Assembly: GCA_937884755.1 (NCBI GenBank)
Contig: CAKZYJ010000523.1
Coordinates: 1-54,883, forward strand
Source of the DNA: an uncultured Flammeovirgaceae bacterium
GTDB lineage: Bacteria > Bacteroidota > Bacteroidia > Cytophagales > Cyclobacteriaceae
Length of the DNA: 54,883 nucleotides
Direction: 5' to 3'
This document shows, piece after piece, positions 46,295 through 54,883 of the stretch. The notes under the pieces were generated by a model that saw only the letters and a list, made by a program, of their open reading frames with translations, did no database searches and was not told the origin of the DNA. Every line of letters begins with the position of its first letter. Within the stretch, counting starts at the first letter, position 1. The position numbers and the translations under genes were made by a program.

Positions 46295-46869
46295 GAGGAA
46301 ACCCGCCCGGTTAGGTGTTCCTCTAAGCCCGAAACACCACCCGAAACAATAAATTTCATAATCTCTGTACTGGAGGCACTTATAGGGGTAACGTATTGAG
46401 TAGGGACAATAAATAGGTTACCCGAAAAATTGTAAGAATGGGGTAAGTACACCGCCACCTGATCAATCAAACCTAGCTGAGATAAATCATTCTGGGTAAT
46501 AAAGCCCGGTTTCCGGATGGTAAGATCTTCACTTAGCGCCACCAGTACCGGACGATCAAACTTCTTTTTATCGCCCACAAAAGCTGAAATTAAGTCCTTC
46601 AGTGATGAATAAATGATGTTAACTAACGGCAACTTGGTGAGAACTTCTTCTAGCAACCGAAATAGGGGAGCAGCCAGTAGGGTAGAAGCCAAGTAACCAA
46701 CCAGAGTGATGGAAGCTAAAATAGTGAGCAGCCCCAAACCAGGTACCGAGATTCCGATAAGGCTGTCAAGCCAACGAATACTTACAACAATGAGGTAAAT
46801 GGTAAGAGCTACCGGAACAACAAAGAGTAATCCGCGAAAAAAGTAGGTAGCTAGGCTTCGGTTTTTCAT
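46291..46869 (-). CDS. DUF502 membrane protein
   Basis: 192 residues. Two membrane helices near residues 10-30 and 45-75 frame WLDSLIG and LLTILASITLVGYLAS; a soluble C-terminal part has LVNIIYSSLKDLISAFVGDK, VYLPHSYNFSGNLFIVPTQY and IMKFIVSGG, the DUF502 hallmarks. Function unknown across the family. It overlaps the oxidoreductase gene by 4 bases, so the two are probably co-translated. It lies just downstream of the nqr terminator. Confidence 0.85.
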   Translation of the reverse strand: MKNRSLATYFFRGLLFVVPVALTIYLIVVSIRWLDSLIGISVPGLGLLTILASITLVGYLASTLLAAPLFRLLEEVLTKLPLVNIIYSSLKDLISAFVGDKKKFDRPVLVALSEDLTIRKPGFITQNDLSQLGLIDQVAVYLPHSYNFSGNLFIVPTQYVTPISASSTEIMKFIVSGGVSGLEEHLTGRVSS

Positions 46870-46890
46870 GTTAATAATTCTTGAAAAATA

Positions 46891-46922
46891 AAAAAAGGTT
46901 TTACCAGTGCTGGTAAAACCTT
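46891..46922 (-). terminator. Intrinsic terminator of the nqr operon
   Basis: Perfect 13-base inverted repeat AAGGTTTTACCAG / CTGGTAAAACCTT with a 2-base loop, followed on the - strand by TTTTTTATTTTTC. It lies 22 bases after the nqrE stop. Confidence 0.9.
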
Positions 46923-46943
46923 AAGTTACGAAAGAAATATGTC

Positions 46944-47555
46944 TTATATGGCAATACCCACGAAGGATAAAAACGCGATCCCCATTAGTCCGGTAATAAT
47001 CATGGCAATACCCAATCCCTTTAACCCGTCAGGTACGTTAGAGTATTTCATTTTCTCGCGAATAGCCGCTAAAGCAACAATCGCTAAGAAAAAACCAGTT
47101 CCTGAGCCAAATCCAAAAACAGTCGCCTCAGCAATAGTTTGATCGCGCTGGACCATGAATAGAGAAGAACCAAGTATGGCACAGTTCACTGCAATCAGCG
47201 GAAGGAAGATACCCAGCGTTCCGTATAGTGCCGGAGATACTTTTTCGATTACCATTTCAACCAACTGTACCATGGCAGCAATAACCGCAATAAACATGAT
47301 AAAACGTAAGAAGCCAAGATCAATATCAGCAAACTGAGCACCTGCCCAGGTAAGCGCTCCTTCCTTTAGTACATATTCTTGCAGCACCCAGTTGATAGGT
47401 ACAGTAATCGTTAGTACAAAAATAACGGCGGCACCTAATCCAGTTGCAGTAGATACTTTTTTAGAAACAGCCAGGAAAGAACACATGCCCAGGAAGAAGG
47501 CTAATACCATGTTCTCGATAAAGATGGCTTTGATGGCAACATTTACTAATTCCAT
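46944..47555 (-). CDS. nqrE: Na+-translocating NADH:quinone reductase subunit E
   Basis: 203 residues with six hydrophobic segments. Family sequences include [20 protein letters not shown] and [21 protein letters not shown], and an inverted-topology relationship to NqrD is visible. Together with NqrD it carries the intramembrane iron site and the Na+ path. Last nqr gene in this operon, ending just before a strong terminator; the usual nqrF does not follow. Confidence 0.95.
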   Translation of the reverse strand: MELVNVAIKAIFIENMVLAFFLGMCSFLAVSKKVSTATGLGAAVIFVLTITVPINWVLQEYVLKEGALTWAGAQFADIDLGFLRFIMFIAVIAAMVQLVEMVIEKVSPALYGTLGIFLPLIAVNCAILGSSLFMVQRDQTIAEATVFGFGSGTGFFLAIVALAAIREKMKYSNVPDGLKGLGIAMIITGLMGIAFLSFVGIAI

Positions 47556-47580
47556 AGTAGCGTAATTGTAAGTAAGTTGA

Positions 47581-48258
47581 TTATCGTTCTACGTAGCCAG
47601 TTTTGGTACGCTGCACCCAAATAATTAGTCCCAGAATGATAAAGGCTCCTACCGGGCTAACCATCAAGCCGTTGGTGGGGAAGTTTTCAATACCTGCAAG
47701 TTCAAAAACCTTTACGCCAAATACAGAAGCTGAACCGAATAGCTCACGGAAGAAGGCTACGGCCAGAATAATCCAAGCGTATCCTAATCCACTCCCTAAT
47801 CCATCTAGGATTGAATCGTAGGGCTTATTTCCTAAGGCAAAAGCCTCCAACCGGCCCATTACAATACAGTTGGTGATGATCAGCCCGACGAATACAGTAA
47901 GCTCCTTCCAGGCATCGAAGAAGTAAGCTTTCAACACCTGGTCTACTAGGGTTACTAACGTGGCAATTACTGCTAACTGCACAATAATCCGTACCCGGTT
48001 AGGAATCAGATTACGTAGTAGCGAAATAATCAAATTAGCAAAAACGATCACGAATACTACCGAAACCGCCATAATTAGCGTAGGACTCAATTGGGTGGTT
48101 ACCGCTAGTGCCGAACAAATACCGAGTACTTGTACCGTAATGGGATTGTCATCGTTTAAAGGATCGGTAATTAACTTTTTCCGCCGTTTGGAGAAGGCCG
48201 CTTCCGACGGCTCACTTTTCACTACCGGTTTATCTAGTACTTCTGTTTGGGTGCTCAT
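47581..48258 (-). CDS. nqrD: Na+-translocating NADH:quinone reductase subunit D
   Basis: 225 residues. After a hydrophilic N-terminal extension come [29 protein letters not shown] and [20 protein letters not shown], matching NqrD, with about six membrane helices. Spacing of 25 bases to nqrE and 72 to nqrC. Forms the membrane core of the pump with NqrE and NqrB. Confidence 0.95.
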   Translation of the reverse strand: MSTQTEVLDKPVVKSEPSEAAFSKRRKKLITDPLNDDNPITVQVLGICSALAVTTQLSPTLIMAVSVVFVIVFANLIISLLRNLIPNRVRIIVQLAVIATLVTLVDQVLKAYFFDAWKELTVFVGLIITNCIVMGRLEAFALGNKPYDSILDGLGSGLGYAWIILAVAFFRELFGSASVFGVKVFELAGIENFPTNGLMVSPVGAFIILGLIIWVQRTKTGYVER

Positions 48259-48330
48259 ATAAGCGAAAATTAGTTTTTATATAACTACGAAAGTAATACT
48301 ATCAAAGATACAAGTTTTATTAAATATCAA

Positions 48331-49104
48331 TTAGACATCAGAAGGTTGATGTTTATTATCAATTCCTGACATGGCCTGACCTGATACTTTTTCCAAGTAA
48401 GGCTTGTAGTAACCCAGGTAGTTTGCCAACATATCATTCACACCATTAGCAGTAATAGTTGCTCCTGACAATCCATCTACCTCATGGCTTCCGTAAATGC
48501 TGGGGTCACCAGTTTCACCTTTTACCATACGCACTGCTACCAGTTCGCCTATTTCATCGTAAATCTTCTTACCCCTAAATCTTTCCTGTACATCGACACT
48601 GGTGATGCGGGCCCCCAAACCGGGAGTCTCACCAGCGTGATCAAAGACAATACCTTTCACTGTCTTCAAATCATTTTCTAGGGCAACGTATCCCCAAATA
48701 TTATCCCAAAGACCATTTCCGTAGACCGGAAGAATGTAAGCATCTATTTGATTTGATCCTTCGGTTTGGTACTTAAAAACCGGGAACAATCGCTCCTCGG
48801 CTGGAGTCTTAAACTGCTTACCAACATCAATGTCCTCAGCAACTACCGGGGCACCATCTACTTCATCTACTTGCTCACCTTTAGCATTTACTACCAGTGA
48901 TTCGATGCGTTGGCTGTAAATTGCCGGAATATCATCAGTTTCCTTTAATTCCATAACCGCCCCCAGAATTTTTTTCTGGGTATCCAGTGCTACCTGCTTA
49001 TCCTGCATGGGTTTCAACCCAATTGCGGAGAAGGCCAATAATCCGCCCAATATTACTGTAAGTATGGCGGAAAAAGCGATGACGTATACATTAGACTGTC
49101 GCAC
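48331..49104 (-). CDS. nqrC: Na+-translocating NADH:quinone reductase subunit C
   Basis: 257 residues: one N-terminal membrane helix (VIAFSAILTVILGGLLAFSA) and a periplasmic FMN-binding domain. The flavinylation motif DGLSGAT near residue 213 provides the threonine that carries covalent FMN, added by ApbE. ApbE is not in the window. The start lies inside the nqrB end (14-base overlap). Confidence 0.95.
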   Translation of the reverse strand: MRQSNVYVIAFSAILTVILGGLLAFSAIGLKPMQDKQVALDTQKKILGAVMELKETDDIPAIYSQRIESLVVNAKGEQVDEVDGAPVVAEDIDVGKQFKTPAEERLFPVFKYQTEGSNQIDAYILPVYGNGLWDNIWGYVALENDLKTVKGIVFDHAGETPGLGARITSVDVQERFRGKKIYDEIGELVAVRMVKGETGDPSIYGSHEVDGLSGATITANGVNDMLANYLGYYKPYLEKVSGQAMSGIDNKHQPSDV

Positions 49105-50290
49105 GTTGTAATCTTCGTTTTTTGTTTGCTTGAACTACATAATGATCAATCAGCGGAGCAAATACATTCATAAACAGCACCGCTAACATAATTCCTTCAG
49201 GATAAGCCGGGTTCATTACCCGGATGATAACCGTAATGATTCCGATCAAAAGACCGTAGACCCATTTTCCCCATTCGGTATGCGCTGCCGATACAGGGTC
49301 GGTCGCCATGAAAACAATTCCAAATGCTACTCCTCCCATCACAAAGTGATAGTGAGCAGGCATACTCATATATTCATTAGCACCTGCCAGGTTCAGGATA
49401 AGTCCCAAGATATAAACTCCGGCAAAGCCGCTGACAATAATCTTCCAACTACCAACTCCGGTAGCTACTAAGATTACGGCCCCAATCATTACCGCTATAA
49501 AAGAGGTAGAACCAATAGAACCGGGAATCAGGCCAAGTGTCATATTCCAGAAGGTAAACAGACCATCCTGAAATCCGGCCAAAGTAGCTGCTACAGGTTG
49601 AGCACCATCTAACGCTACCGCTTCAGCAGCTACCGCTAGTGGGGTTGCCCCCGAAAAGCCATCAGCATACTGCTTATCGCCTAGGTAGTACCAAACATCG
49701 CCCGACATGTCGCCCGGATAAGCGAAGTAGAGGAATGCCCGGGCCGTCATGGCTACATTCAGTACGTTCATACCCGTACCACCGAATACCTCTTTGGCAA
49801 TAACCACCGCAAATATGGCTGACAATGCCACTTGCCACAAAGGTAGGGTAGGCGGCATAATAATAGCGATCAGCATTCCGGATACCAGGAAACCTTCGTT
49901 AATCGGGTGGCGGCGAATAATCGCGAAAACCACCTCTACTAAACCGCCTGCGGCGTAAGAAACAATTACAATAGGCAGCACAGCTATACCTCCAATCAGA
50001 ATTTTATCCATGAAGGTAGCTTCTGCCAACTCGCCTACGGCTAAAAAGTGGGTATGCCCCACATTATAGATTCCAAATAACAATGCCGGTACCATCGCAA
50101 TCACCACGGTAATCATCATTCGCTTCAGATCGATAGCATCGTGAATGTGAGTACCGTGCTTACCAGCCGTGGTGTTGGGAGTAAACAAAAACGTATCTCC
50201 CGCCTCAAATGCGTAATAAAACTTCTCTAGTTTGCCCCCTTTTTCGAAGAGAGGCTTTTGCTTGTCCAGCAGATTCCTTAAAACATTCAT
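49091..50290 (-). CDS. nqrB: Na+-translocating NADH:quinone reductase subunit B
   Basis: 399 residues with about ten hydrophobic helices. It contains FYYAFEAGDTFLFTPN near the start and the covalent-FMN motif DGFSGAT near residue 212. NqrB holds FMN and riboflavin and forms the main Na+ channel of the complex. Six bases after nqrA and overlapping nqrC. Confidence 0.96.
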   Translation of the reverse strand: MNVLRNLLDKQKPLFEKGGKLEKFYYAFEAGDTFLFTPNTTAGKHGTHIHDAIDLKRMMITVVIAMVPALLFGIYNVGHTHFLAVGELAEATFMDKILIGGIAVLPIVIVSYAAGGLVEVVFAIIRRHPINEGFLVSGMLIAIIMPPTLPLWQVALSAIFAVVIAKEVFGGTGMNVLNVAMTARAFLYFAYPGDMSGDVWYYLGDKQYADGFSGATPLAVAAEAVALDGAQPVAATLAGFQDGLFTFWNMTLGLIPGSIGSTSFIAVMIGAVILVATGVGSWKIIVSGFAGVYILGLILNLAGANEYMSMPAHYHFVMGGVAFGIVFMATDPVSAAHTEWGKWVYGLLIGIITVIIRVMNPAYPEGIMLAVLFMNVFAPLIDHYVVQANKKRRLQRATV

Positions 50291-50295
50291 AGTAA

Positions 50296-51663
50296 CTAAC
50301 CTTCTCGAAGTAAATTAATTCCTTGTCGAATTATTCCTTGAATATCGTGTTTGGAAACATCAATGAACTCACAGAGGGCTACATCTTCTTCAATCACCTC
50401 GTAGATTCCTAACGCTTCCATATCGTCGTAGTCCTCCGCCATAATGGCTTTAAAAAGATATTCAGGAAGAATATCCATCGGTAAAACTTGCTCGTAAATT
50501 CCGGTTTGCACAAAGGCGCGCTCCTCGCCCTTCATGTTAGAGTTTAGAACATACTCTTTCTTAGAAGAATTCAGGAAAGAAAACAGTCCTAATGCTCTAT
50601 GAAAACTCAACTTATCGGTAGTTGGTTTCATCCAACCCAGGAATTCGTATTCGTTTCCTTCTGGGATTACGGTTATCTGGTGATGATAGTATCCTAGGTA
50701 GCCAGTATCCTCTATTTTTTCACCAGTGAGCACGTTTCCGGAGATATGCCGTACATTCCGGTGCTCAATTTTCCCTTCAGTAATCTTATCAATACAAGCT
50801 CCCATGTAGGTATTGTAGTACTGAGGTTTGCTTACCTCAGAACCTGTTAAGCTGATGACTTTGCTAGCATCATAAATACCTTTCAGAAACAACTTTCCAA
50901 TCTGAGCCACTCCGTAGGGATCTACTGTCCATACGACTTCGCCTTTTCCTATGGGACTGACGTGGTGGATGTGTACTCCTACATTTCCTGCCGGATGCTT
51001 TCCGGAAAACTTGGTAACCACTGCTCCTTTTACATCCGAGAACACCGACGAGACTTCAGCATCAGCATTCACTCCAATGTGTACCTTACCATTGGTAAAT
51101 TTCTGGAGAATTTCCACCCCAGCAGCAAAGAAATTTCCTTGCCCTTTTAGAAGCAACTCAAAGTCAGGAGCTAAAGGGCTGGTATCAAAGGTAGAAATGA
51201 AAATATCTTTAGGAGTATCCACCGGATCGGCCACAATTCCGTAGGGTCGCTGAATAATCTGAGGCCAAACTCCAGCCTTCAGCATAAGTGATTGGGCATC
51301 TTCCCGACTGATGGAAGGCAAGTCAGACACTGAGTGCTGGGTAAACTCCTCGTAGACGATTTGCTTATCAGCTAGGACCTTAATTTCTAGGAGCTTTCGC
51401 TTCTCACCTCGTTTAATCTCTACTACTTCGCCACTCACCGGAGCGCAGTATATGACTGCCTCCTGCTTTTTGTCGAAGAGAAGAGGAGTACCTGCTTTTA
51501 CAGTATCTCCCTCGTTTACAATAACCTTGGGGCGTAACATACCTAGAAAATCGGTAGGCTTAAGAGCGTAGGTATCGGAAGGGGGAGCATCGCTCACTTC
51601 CTTCTCTGGTTTTCCCGCTAAGTTAATGTCAAATCCGCGCTTTAATTTGATATGCTTTGGCAT
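50296..51663 (-). CDS. nqrA: Na+-translocating NADH:quinone reductase subunit A
   Basis: 455 residues, no membrane segments. The N-terminus MPKHIKLKRGFDINLAGKPE is the family start, and GDTVKAGTPLLFDKK resembles the biotinyl-lipoyl-like segment of NqrA/RnfC. NqrA is the cytoplasmic subunit of the pump that uses NADH oxidation to export Na+, typical of marine Bacteroidota. First gene of the operon; a -7-like element lies ~47 bases upstream. Confidence 0.96.
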   Translation of the reverse strand: MPKHIKLKRGFDINLAGKPEKEVSDAPPSDTYALKPTDFLGMLRPKVIVNEGDTVKAGTPLLFDKKQEAVIYCAPVSGEVVEIKRGEKRKLLEIKVLADKQIVYEEFTQHSVSDLPSISREDAQSLMLKAGVWPQIIQRPYGIVADPVDTPKDIFISTFDTSPLAPDFELLLKGQGNFFAAGVEILQKFTNGKVHIGVNADAEVSSVFSDVKGAVVTKFSGKHPAGNVGVHIHHVSPIGKGEVVWTVDPYGVAQIGKLFLKGIYDASKVISLTGSEVSKPQYYNTYMGACIDKITEGKIEHRNVRHISGNVLTGEKIEDTGYLGYYHHQITVIPEGNEYEFLGWMKPTTDKLSFHRALGLFSFLNSSKKEYVLNSNMKGEERAFVQTGIYEQVLPMDILPEYLFKAIMAEDYDDMEALGIYEVIEEDVALCEFIDVSKHDIQGIIRQGINLLREG

Positions 51664-51709
51664 TGAATAAAAGAACGCTTAGTTAAGTGACCATTAGTTA
51701 AAATCGCTG

Positions 51710-51717
51710 CAAAAATA
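51710..51717 (-). promoter_or_regulatory. Possible -7 element of the nqr operon
   Basis: On the - strand TATTTTTG matches TAnnTTTG exactly, 47 bases before the nqrA ATG. No TTG at ideal -33 spacing was found. Confidence 0.4.
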
Positions 51718-51903
51718 ATTAAAATCAGGGAATAACCTGAACAATCAATTAATTGTTGAAGCAAACGTATCAAATGAAGTTTAAATGAGAATTTATCTCT
51801 GATTTATTAAATTAGACCAAGGCCAATATAGTTCGCTCTAACAGGCATTAGAAGGTTGATTTTCCCCTTCATGTACCTTCTAGAACATTTTTATGGTTCA
51901 ACA

Positions 51904-51933
51904 TTGTTATAATTTGGATTGATCAGTAATTTG
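51904..51933 (+). promoter_or_regulatory. Possible promoter of the E2 gene
   Basis: TTG at 51904-51906 and TAATTTG at 51927-51933 are 20 bases apart. The -7-like element has one base fewer than the TAnnTTTG consensus. It lies 57 bases before the ATG. Confidence 0.3.
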
Positions 51934-51989
51934 CCGGTTCTGTTCATTCCCAAATTTTTAAGACGTTAAACGATAATTTTTATACACGC

Positions 51990-53297
51990 ATGGCCGAAGT
52001 TATTAAAATGCCCAAGATGAGCGATACGATGGAAGAAGGTGTAATTGCCTCTTGGCTCAAGAAAGTGGGTGACACGGTAGAGTCGGGTGATATTATTGCC
52101 GAAGTGGAGACCGATAAGGCTACCATGGAACTGGAATCCTACGAAGACGGTACCTTACTTTATATAGGTGTGGAAGAAGGGGGTTCAGTACCCATTGAAG
52201 GCGTAATTGCTGTGATTGGAGAAGAGGGAGCGAACTACGAGAAGCTACTAAAAGCTCAAAAGTCTTCTGGAGAAGATAAAAGTGAGAAGAAAGGCCAAGC
52301 CGAAGATAAGAAGTCTGAACCTCAGCCATCTGATAATGGAGCGGAAAAGAAAGATGCTCCGGCCTACACTCCCAGTAGGGCGGAAGGAGAGAGTTCGAGT
52401 AGCAGCAACGGGAGAATCAAAGCTTCGCCATTGGCTAAAAAAATGGCTCAGGATCTAGGCTACGATCTTTCTAAGATTCAAGGAAGCGGGGAGAATGGCC
52501 GGATTGTAAAGCGGGATATTGAAGAATATGAACCCCAGGCTGAGCCAGCGAAACAGCCCGAGAAAAAAGAAGCCGCACCGGCCCAAACCATTGAGTTACC
52601 AAAAGTGGTAGGCGAAGAAAGCTACGACGAGGTACGGGTATCGCAAATGCGAAATAACATCGCTCGTCGTCTATCCGAAAGTAAATTCACCGCTCCGCAC
52701 TTCTACCTGACCATGGAGATCAACATGGATAAGGCTATAGAAGCCCGCAAGAGTATGAATGAGATTTCTCCGGTAAAGATTTCCTTCAACGATATTGTGG
52801 TAAAGGCAGTAGCAGCGGCTTTGCGGCAGCATCCGGATGTAAACGTGGCTTGGGAGGGCGATACTATTCGCAAAAACCACCACATCCATATCGGTATTGC
52901 TGTAGCTGTAGACGAAGGCCTGTTGGTTCCGGTAGTACGGTTTGCCGATAATAAATCACTATCACATATTGCCGCTGAGGTGAAAGATCTGGCCGGAAAA
53001 GCCAAGAGTAAGCAATTGCAACCGAAAGATTGGGAGGGTAGCACCTTTACTATTTCTAATCTGGGTATGTTCGGTATTGAGGAATTTACGGCTATTGTAA
53101 ATCCTCCCGATGCCTGCATCCTGGCCGTCGGTGGAATCAAGCAAACTGCAATTGTGAAGGATGGGCAACTGGTACCTGGCAACGTAATGAAAGTAACCAT
53201 GTCTTGCGATCACCGGGCCGTAGATGGGGCAGTGGGAGCAGCTTTCTTAAAAACATTGAAATCACTATTGGAAGATCCTATTCGGATTATGATTTAA
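51990..53297 (+). CDS. Dihydrolipoamide acetyltransferase (E2), pyruvate dehydrogenase type
   Basis: 435 residues. One N-terminal lipoyl domain (~residues 1-80) with the lipoylated Lys in EVETDKATMELES (about residue 41), a charged linker, the E1/E3-binding domain (~145-185, KASPLAKKMAQDLGYDLSKI), and the catalytic acyltransferase domain ending MSCDHRAVDGAVGAAFL, with the active His near residue 407. The opening MAEVIKMPKMSDTMEEG is typical of pyruvate dehydrogenase E2 (pdhC/aceF). No E1 or E3 gene is adjacent, so branched-chain specificity cannot be fully excluded. It stands alone and ends at a terminator. Confidence 0.9.
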   Translation: MAEVIKMPKMSDTMEEGVIASWLKKVGDTVESGDIIAEVETDKATMELESYEDGTLLYIGVEEGGSVPIEGVIAVIGEEGANYEKLLKAQKSSGEDKSEKKGQAEDKKSEPQPSDNGAEKKDAPAYTPSRAEGESSSSSNGRIKASPLAKKMAQDLGYDLSKIQGSGENGRIVKRDIEEYEPQAEPAKQPEKKEAAPAQTIELPKVVGEESYDEVRVSQMRNNIARRLSESKFTAPHFYLTMEINMDKAIEARKSMNEISPVKISFNDIVVKAVAAALRQHPDVNVAWEGDTIRKNHHIHIGIAVAVDEGLLVPVVRFADNKSLSHIAAEVKDLAGKAKSKQLQPKDWEGSTFTISNLGMFGIEEFTAIVNPPDACILAVGGIKQTAIVKDGQLVPGNVMKVTMSCDHRAVDGAVGAAFLKTLKSLLEDPIRIMI

Positions 53298-53319
53298 GTA
53301 TCAACAAATACTTGTTTTA

Positions 53320-53357
53320 AGCCCGGCAGGTAATACTTGTCGGGCTGTTTATTTTCT
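53320..53357 (+). terminator. Intrinsic terminator after the E2 gene
   Basis: AGCCCGGCA / TGTCGGGCT (9 bp, one G-U) around a GGTAATACT loop, followed by GTTTATTTTCT. A weaker AAGTAT/ATACTT hairpin lies just before it. Confidence 0.75.
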
Positions 53358-53464
53358 GATTAAACCATTCCTAATTTCAAAGTCTATTGAATACTTCAGT
53401 GAGTATCCAATTTCAGTTAGAATAAAATCGTTTCAATAAACAATTAAGAAAGTTAAAAGAGTTA

Positions 53465-54883
53465 TCAGCTTTGTGGTTTTACAATAGAGGTTAGTTGTTC
53501 TTCCCGCAACGATACAGTTGGGTTAAAGTAATTACTTTCCATATAGTTGATAATGCTTCTGAGCAGTTGTCGGGCTTCTAGGCGACGGGTTAGATCATTT
53601 TTTAGGTCAACACCACTAATCAGTAGCTTGCCATTCCCTACTTTAACCTCAAAGAGCAATCCTAGACTGCGGTTGGTAACCCAATCATCTATCACTCGGA
53701 CAATGGGTTTAATTTCATCCGAGAGTTCATTTAGATTGACTACATCAGAATGGCTCATGGCATCCCACCACTGCCAGTTAGAGTGGAACTCAGTAGGAAA
53801 TTGCTGTAAGGCGGGGTGCTCAGGGTCGCATAGGATACCTAGGGTGTGGGGTTTTTGCTGATCGGTCCAGGCGGTATTCCAGAAGATACTGGAAAAGCCT
53901 ACTCCCACCTCTCCGCCTTTACCCTCGGCCACCTGACCTTTGCCCAGGCTACAGAGTACACTGCCTCCTGCTTTCAAATAATCAAGAGTGCTGGCATCAA
54001 GGGTGGATATATGCAGTATGTCATCGCTTGAAACCTGAGCGGGAGATGATAGGTAAACCCACAGATCCCAGCTGTTACTAAAATCACTTACGGTAACTTC
54101 TAGGGTAAGCATCCGAGGGCGATTCTGTTTTTTAAATGAGTGGGAAACTTCGCCCAGGCTGATAGCATTACCTAGCGGAATAGTTTGGGTTTCCAATTGC
54201 CCTTCTGCCACGGTATTACCTTCAGTATCTTTTATTTGCCAAGTAGGAGTAACATTCTGTAAGGGTATCTGCCCGAAGTGAGCAATCTCAACTTTAGCCT
54301 CCATCTTTTCACCTTCCTCGAAAACTCTTTTTTCTAATCGAACCAGCGGAACAGTACTACTACTAAAGCGACTGTATTCTTCTGGACTGATGTAACCCTT
54401 TTCTTCCCAGAAGGGATTTAGTACACCCACTAATGCCGTGCCCTGCCCTGGGAAATCGTGCAGATCGAGGAGTTGAAACCCGGCCTGATCTGGGGTACGT
54501 AGGGCACCTTCAATATCTGCTTTATAGCACAGAGCCTGCAGTTTGCCTGACGCCATCAAAAAGTCTTCGGCAAGGTCGCCCAACTTATGAGCATTCAGGC
54601 TTTTCCGAAACAGCTCGAAGTTGTTAGCCTTGAGAACACCCGTATAACGTTCAATTTCCTTGAAATCTGGATAGACGCACCATTGACCAATCTCGTGAGA
54701 AACTACCGCGATAGTATCATCCGGCAGATTTTTAGAAAAATCATAATCGGTGGAGGGTGGCTGACTATTAATGATACTGTTAAGCCCTTGCCCCCAGGCC
54801 TGTATGCGAGGTTCAGGTAATACATGATACTCATTTTCAGCAATAGCTGGGTGCTGCTTTGGGGCTCCGCCGGTCTGCTGCCC
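53465..54883 (-). CDS. Glycoside hydrolase family 2-like enzyme, C-terminal part (5' end outside window)
   Basis: The frame stays open to the window edge, so the gene begins beyond 54883; the TTG at 54583 is not the start. The visible 472 residues include VSHEIGQWCVYPDFKEIERY, FLMASGKLQALCYKADIE and GFQLLDLHDFPGQGTALVGV, typical of a family of Bacteroidota GH2-like hydrolases annotated as sugar-binding or beta-galactosidase-like, followed by beta-sandwich domains to the C-terminus. Catalytic residues would lie partly upstream of the visible part, so activity cannot be judged. Probable role: breakdown of complex polysaccharides outside the cytoplasm. Confidence 0.75.
   Translation of the reverse strand, partial: GQQTGGAPKQHPAIAENEYHVLPEPRIQAWGQGLNSIINSQPPSTDYDFSKNLPDDTIAVVSHEIGQWCVYPDFKEIERYTGVLKANNFELFRKSLNAHKLGDLAEDFLMASGKLQALCYKADIEGALRTPDQAGFQLLDLHDFPGQGTALVGVLNPFWEEKGYISPEEYSRFSSSTVPLVRLEKRVFEEGEKMEAKVEIAHFGQIPLQNVTPTWQIKDTEGNTVAEGQLETQTIPLGNAISLGEVSHSFKKQNRPRMLTLEVTVSDFSNSWDLWVYLSSPAQVSSDDILHISTLDASTLDYLKAGGSVLCSLGKGQVAEGKGGEVGVGFSSIFWNTAWTDQQKPHTLGILCDPEHPALQQFPTEFHSNWQWWDAMSHSDVVNLNELSDEIKPIVRVIDDWVTNRSLGLLFEVKVGNGKLLISGVDLKNDLTRRLEARQLLRSIINYMESNYFNPTVSLREEQLTSIVKPQS

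Larger units (their letters stand above)
51664..51989. other. Divergent promoter region between nqrA and the E2 gene
   Basis: 326 bases with no coding frame, AT-rich. It holds the nqrA -7 element and a possible promoter for the E2 gene. No terminator, repeat array or RNA gene was recognised. Confidence 0.55.

Noticed and set aside
54583-54585. TTG at 54583 as start of the last gene
   Set aside because: The frame is open and carries conserved glycoside hydrolase sequence up to the window edge, so the real start lies outside.

Overview
The window reads as a chromosomal segment of a Bacteroidota bacterium, most likely a marine-type member of the order Cytophagales. Several signs point that way. 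Two giant surface proteins end in the gliding/type IX secretion C-terminal domain and are followed by a PorP/SprF protein and a PD40-OmpA protein. There is also an ABCDE set for Na+-translocating NADH:quinone reductase, an Lgt with a long insert, a ligase-associated DEXH helicase, a sigma factor paired with a membrane/beta-barrel protein, and -7 elements of the TAnnTTTG type. No rRNA, tRNA, CRISPR array, transposase or prophage was seen. Both window edges cut through genes.

Layout. 1-11.8 kb (+): a tightly overlapping surface operon of two paralogous multidomain adhesin-like proteins (PKD, cadherin and CSPG-like repeats), PorP/SprF and an OmpA-family lipid/peptidoglycan-associated protein, closed by a strong terminator. 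11.8-14.4 kb: an acyl-CoA ligase (-), a candidate structured small RNA with its own terminator (-), and an Lrp/AsnC regulator (+). 14.5-20.8 kb (+): the SUF iron-sulphur assembly operon sufB-C-D-S-E-T followed by a bacilliredoxin. 20.9-23.1 kb (-): a nucleotide-sugar epimerase-like SDR, an assimilatory APS/PAPS reductase and an L,D-transpeptidase. 23.2-26.6 kb: a sulfatase interrupted by one in-frame TGA (+), then ispH, cmk and a previously unlisted 40-residue lipoprotein gene (-). 26.8-33.5 kb (+): an interrupted DUF4199-like membrane protein, a Uup-type ABC-F ATPase, the DEXH helicase and an MltD-like transglycosylase. 33.5-39.0 kb: lgt (-), an interrupted lipoprotein (+), a HAMP/GAF sensor-like protein (-), a gene-poor stretch with a possible sulfatase relic, and a Tat-exported sulfite-oxidase-type molybdoenzyme (-). 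39.2-44.8 kb (+): a YdcF-like protein with an inserted carbohydrate-binding-like domain, a small beta-barrel, an N-acetylmuramoyl-L-alanine amidase, an ECF sigma factor with a transmembrane/beta-barrel partner broken by three clustered stops, and a SnoaL-like protein. 44.8-51.7 kb (-): a phytoene-desaturase-like oxidoreductase, a DUF502 protein and nqrABCDE without nqrF. 52.0-53.3 kb (+): the E2 subunit of a 2-oxoacid dehydrogenase. 53.5-54.9 kb (-): the C-terminal part of a glycoside hydrolase family 2-like enzyme.

The most unusual features are: (i) four otherwise intact reading frames between 23 and 44 kb interrupted only by in-frame stop codons, using all three stop triplets and no frameshifts; (ii) a compact RNA-like element at 13.62-13.77 kb with a 12-bp closing helix, a tRNA-Leu-like internal stretch and an intrinsic terminator; (iii) a sigma factor partner that appears to join a cytoplasmic segment, an inner-membrane helix and an outer-membrane barrel in one chain. 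Functions rest on motif recognition by eye; no database search was run.
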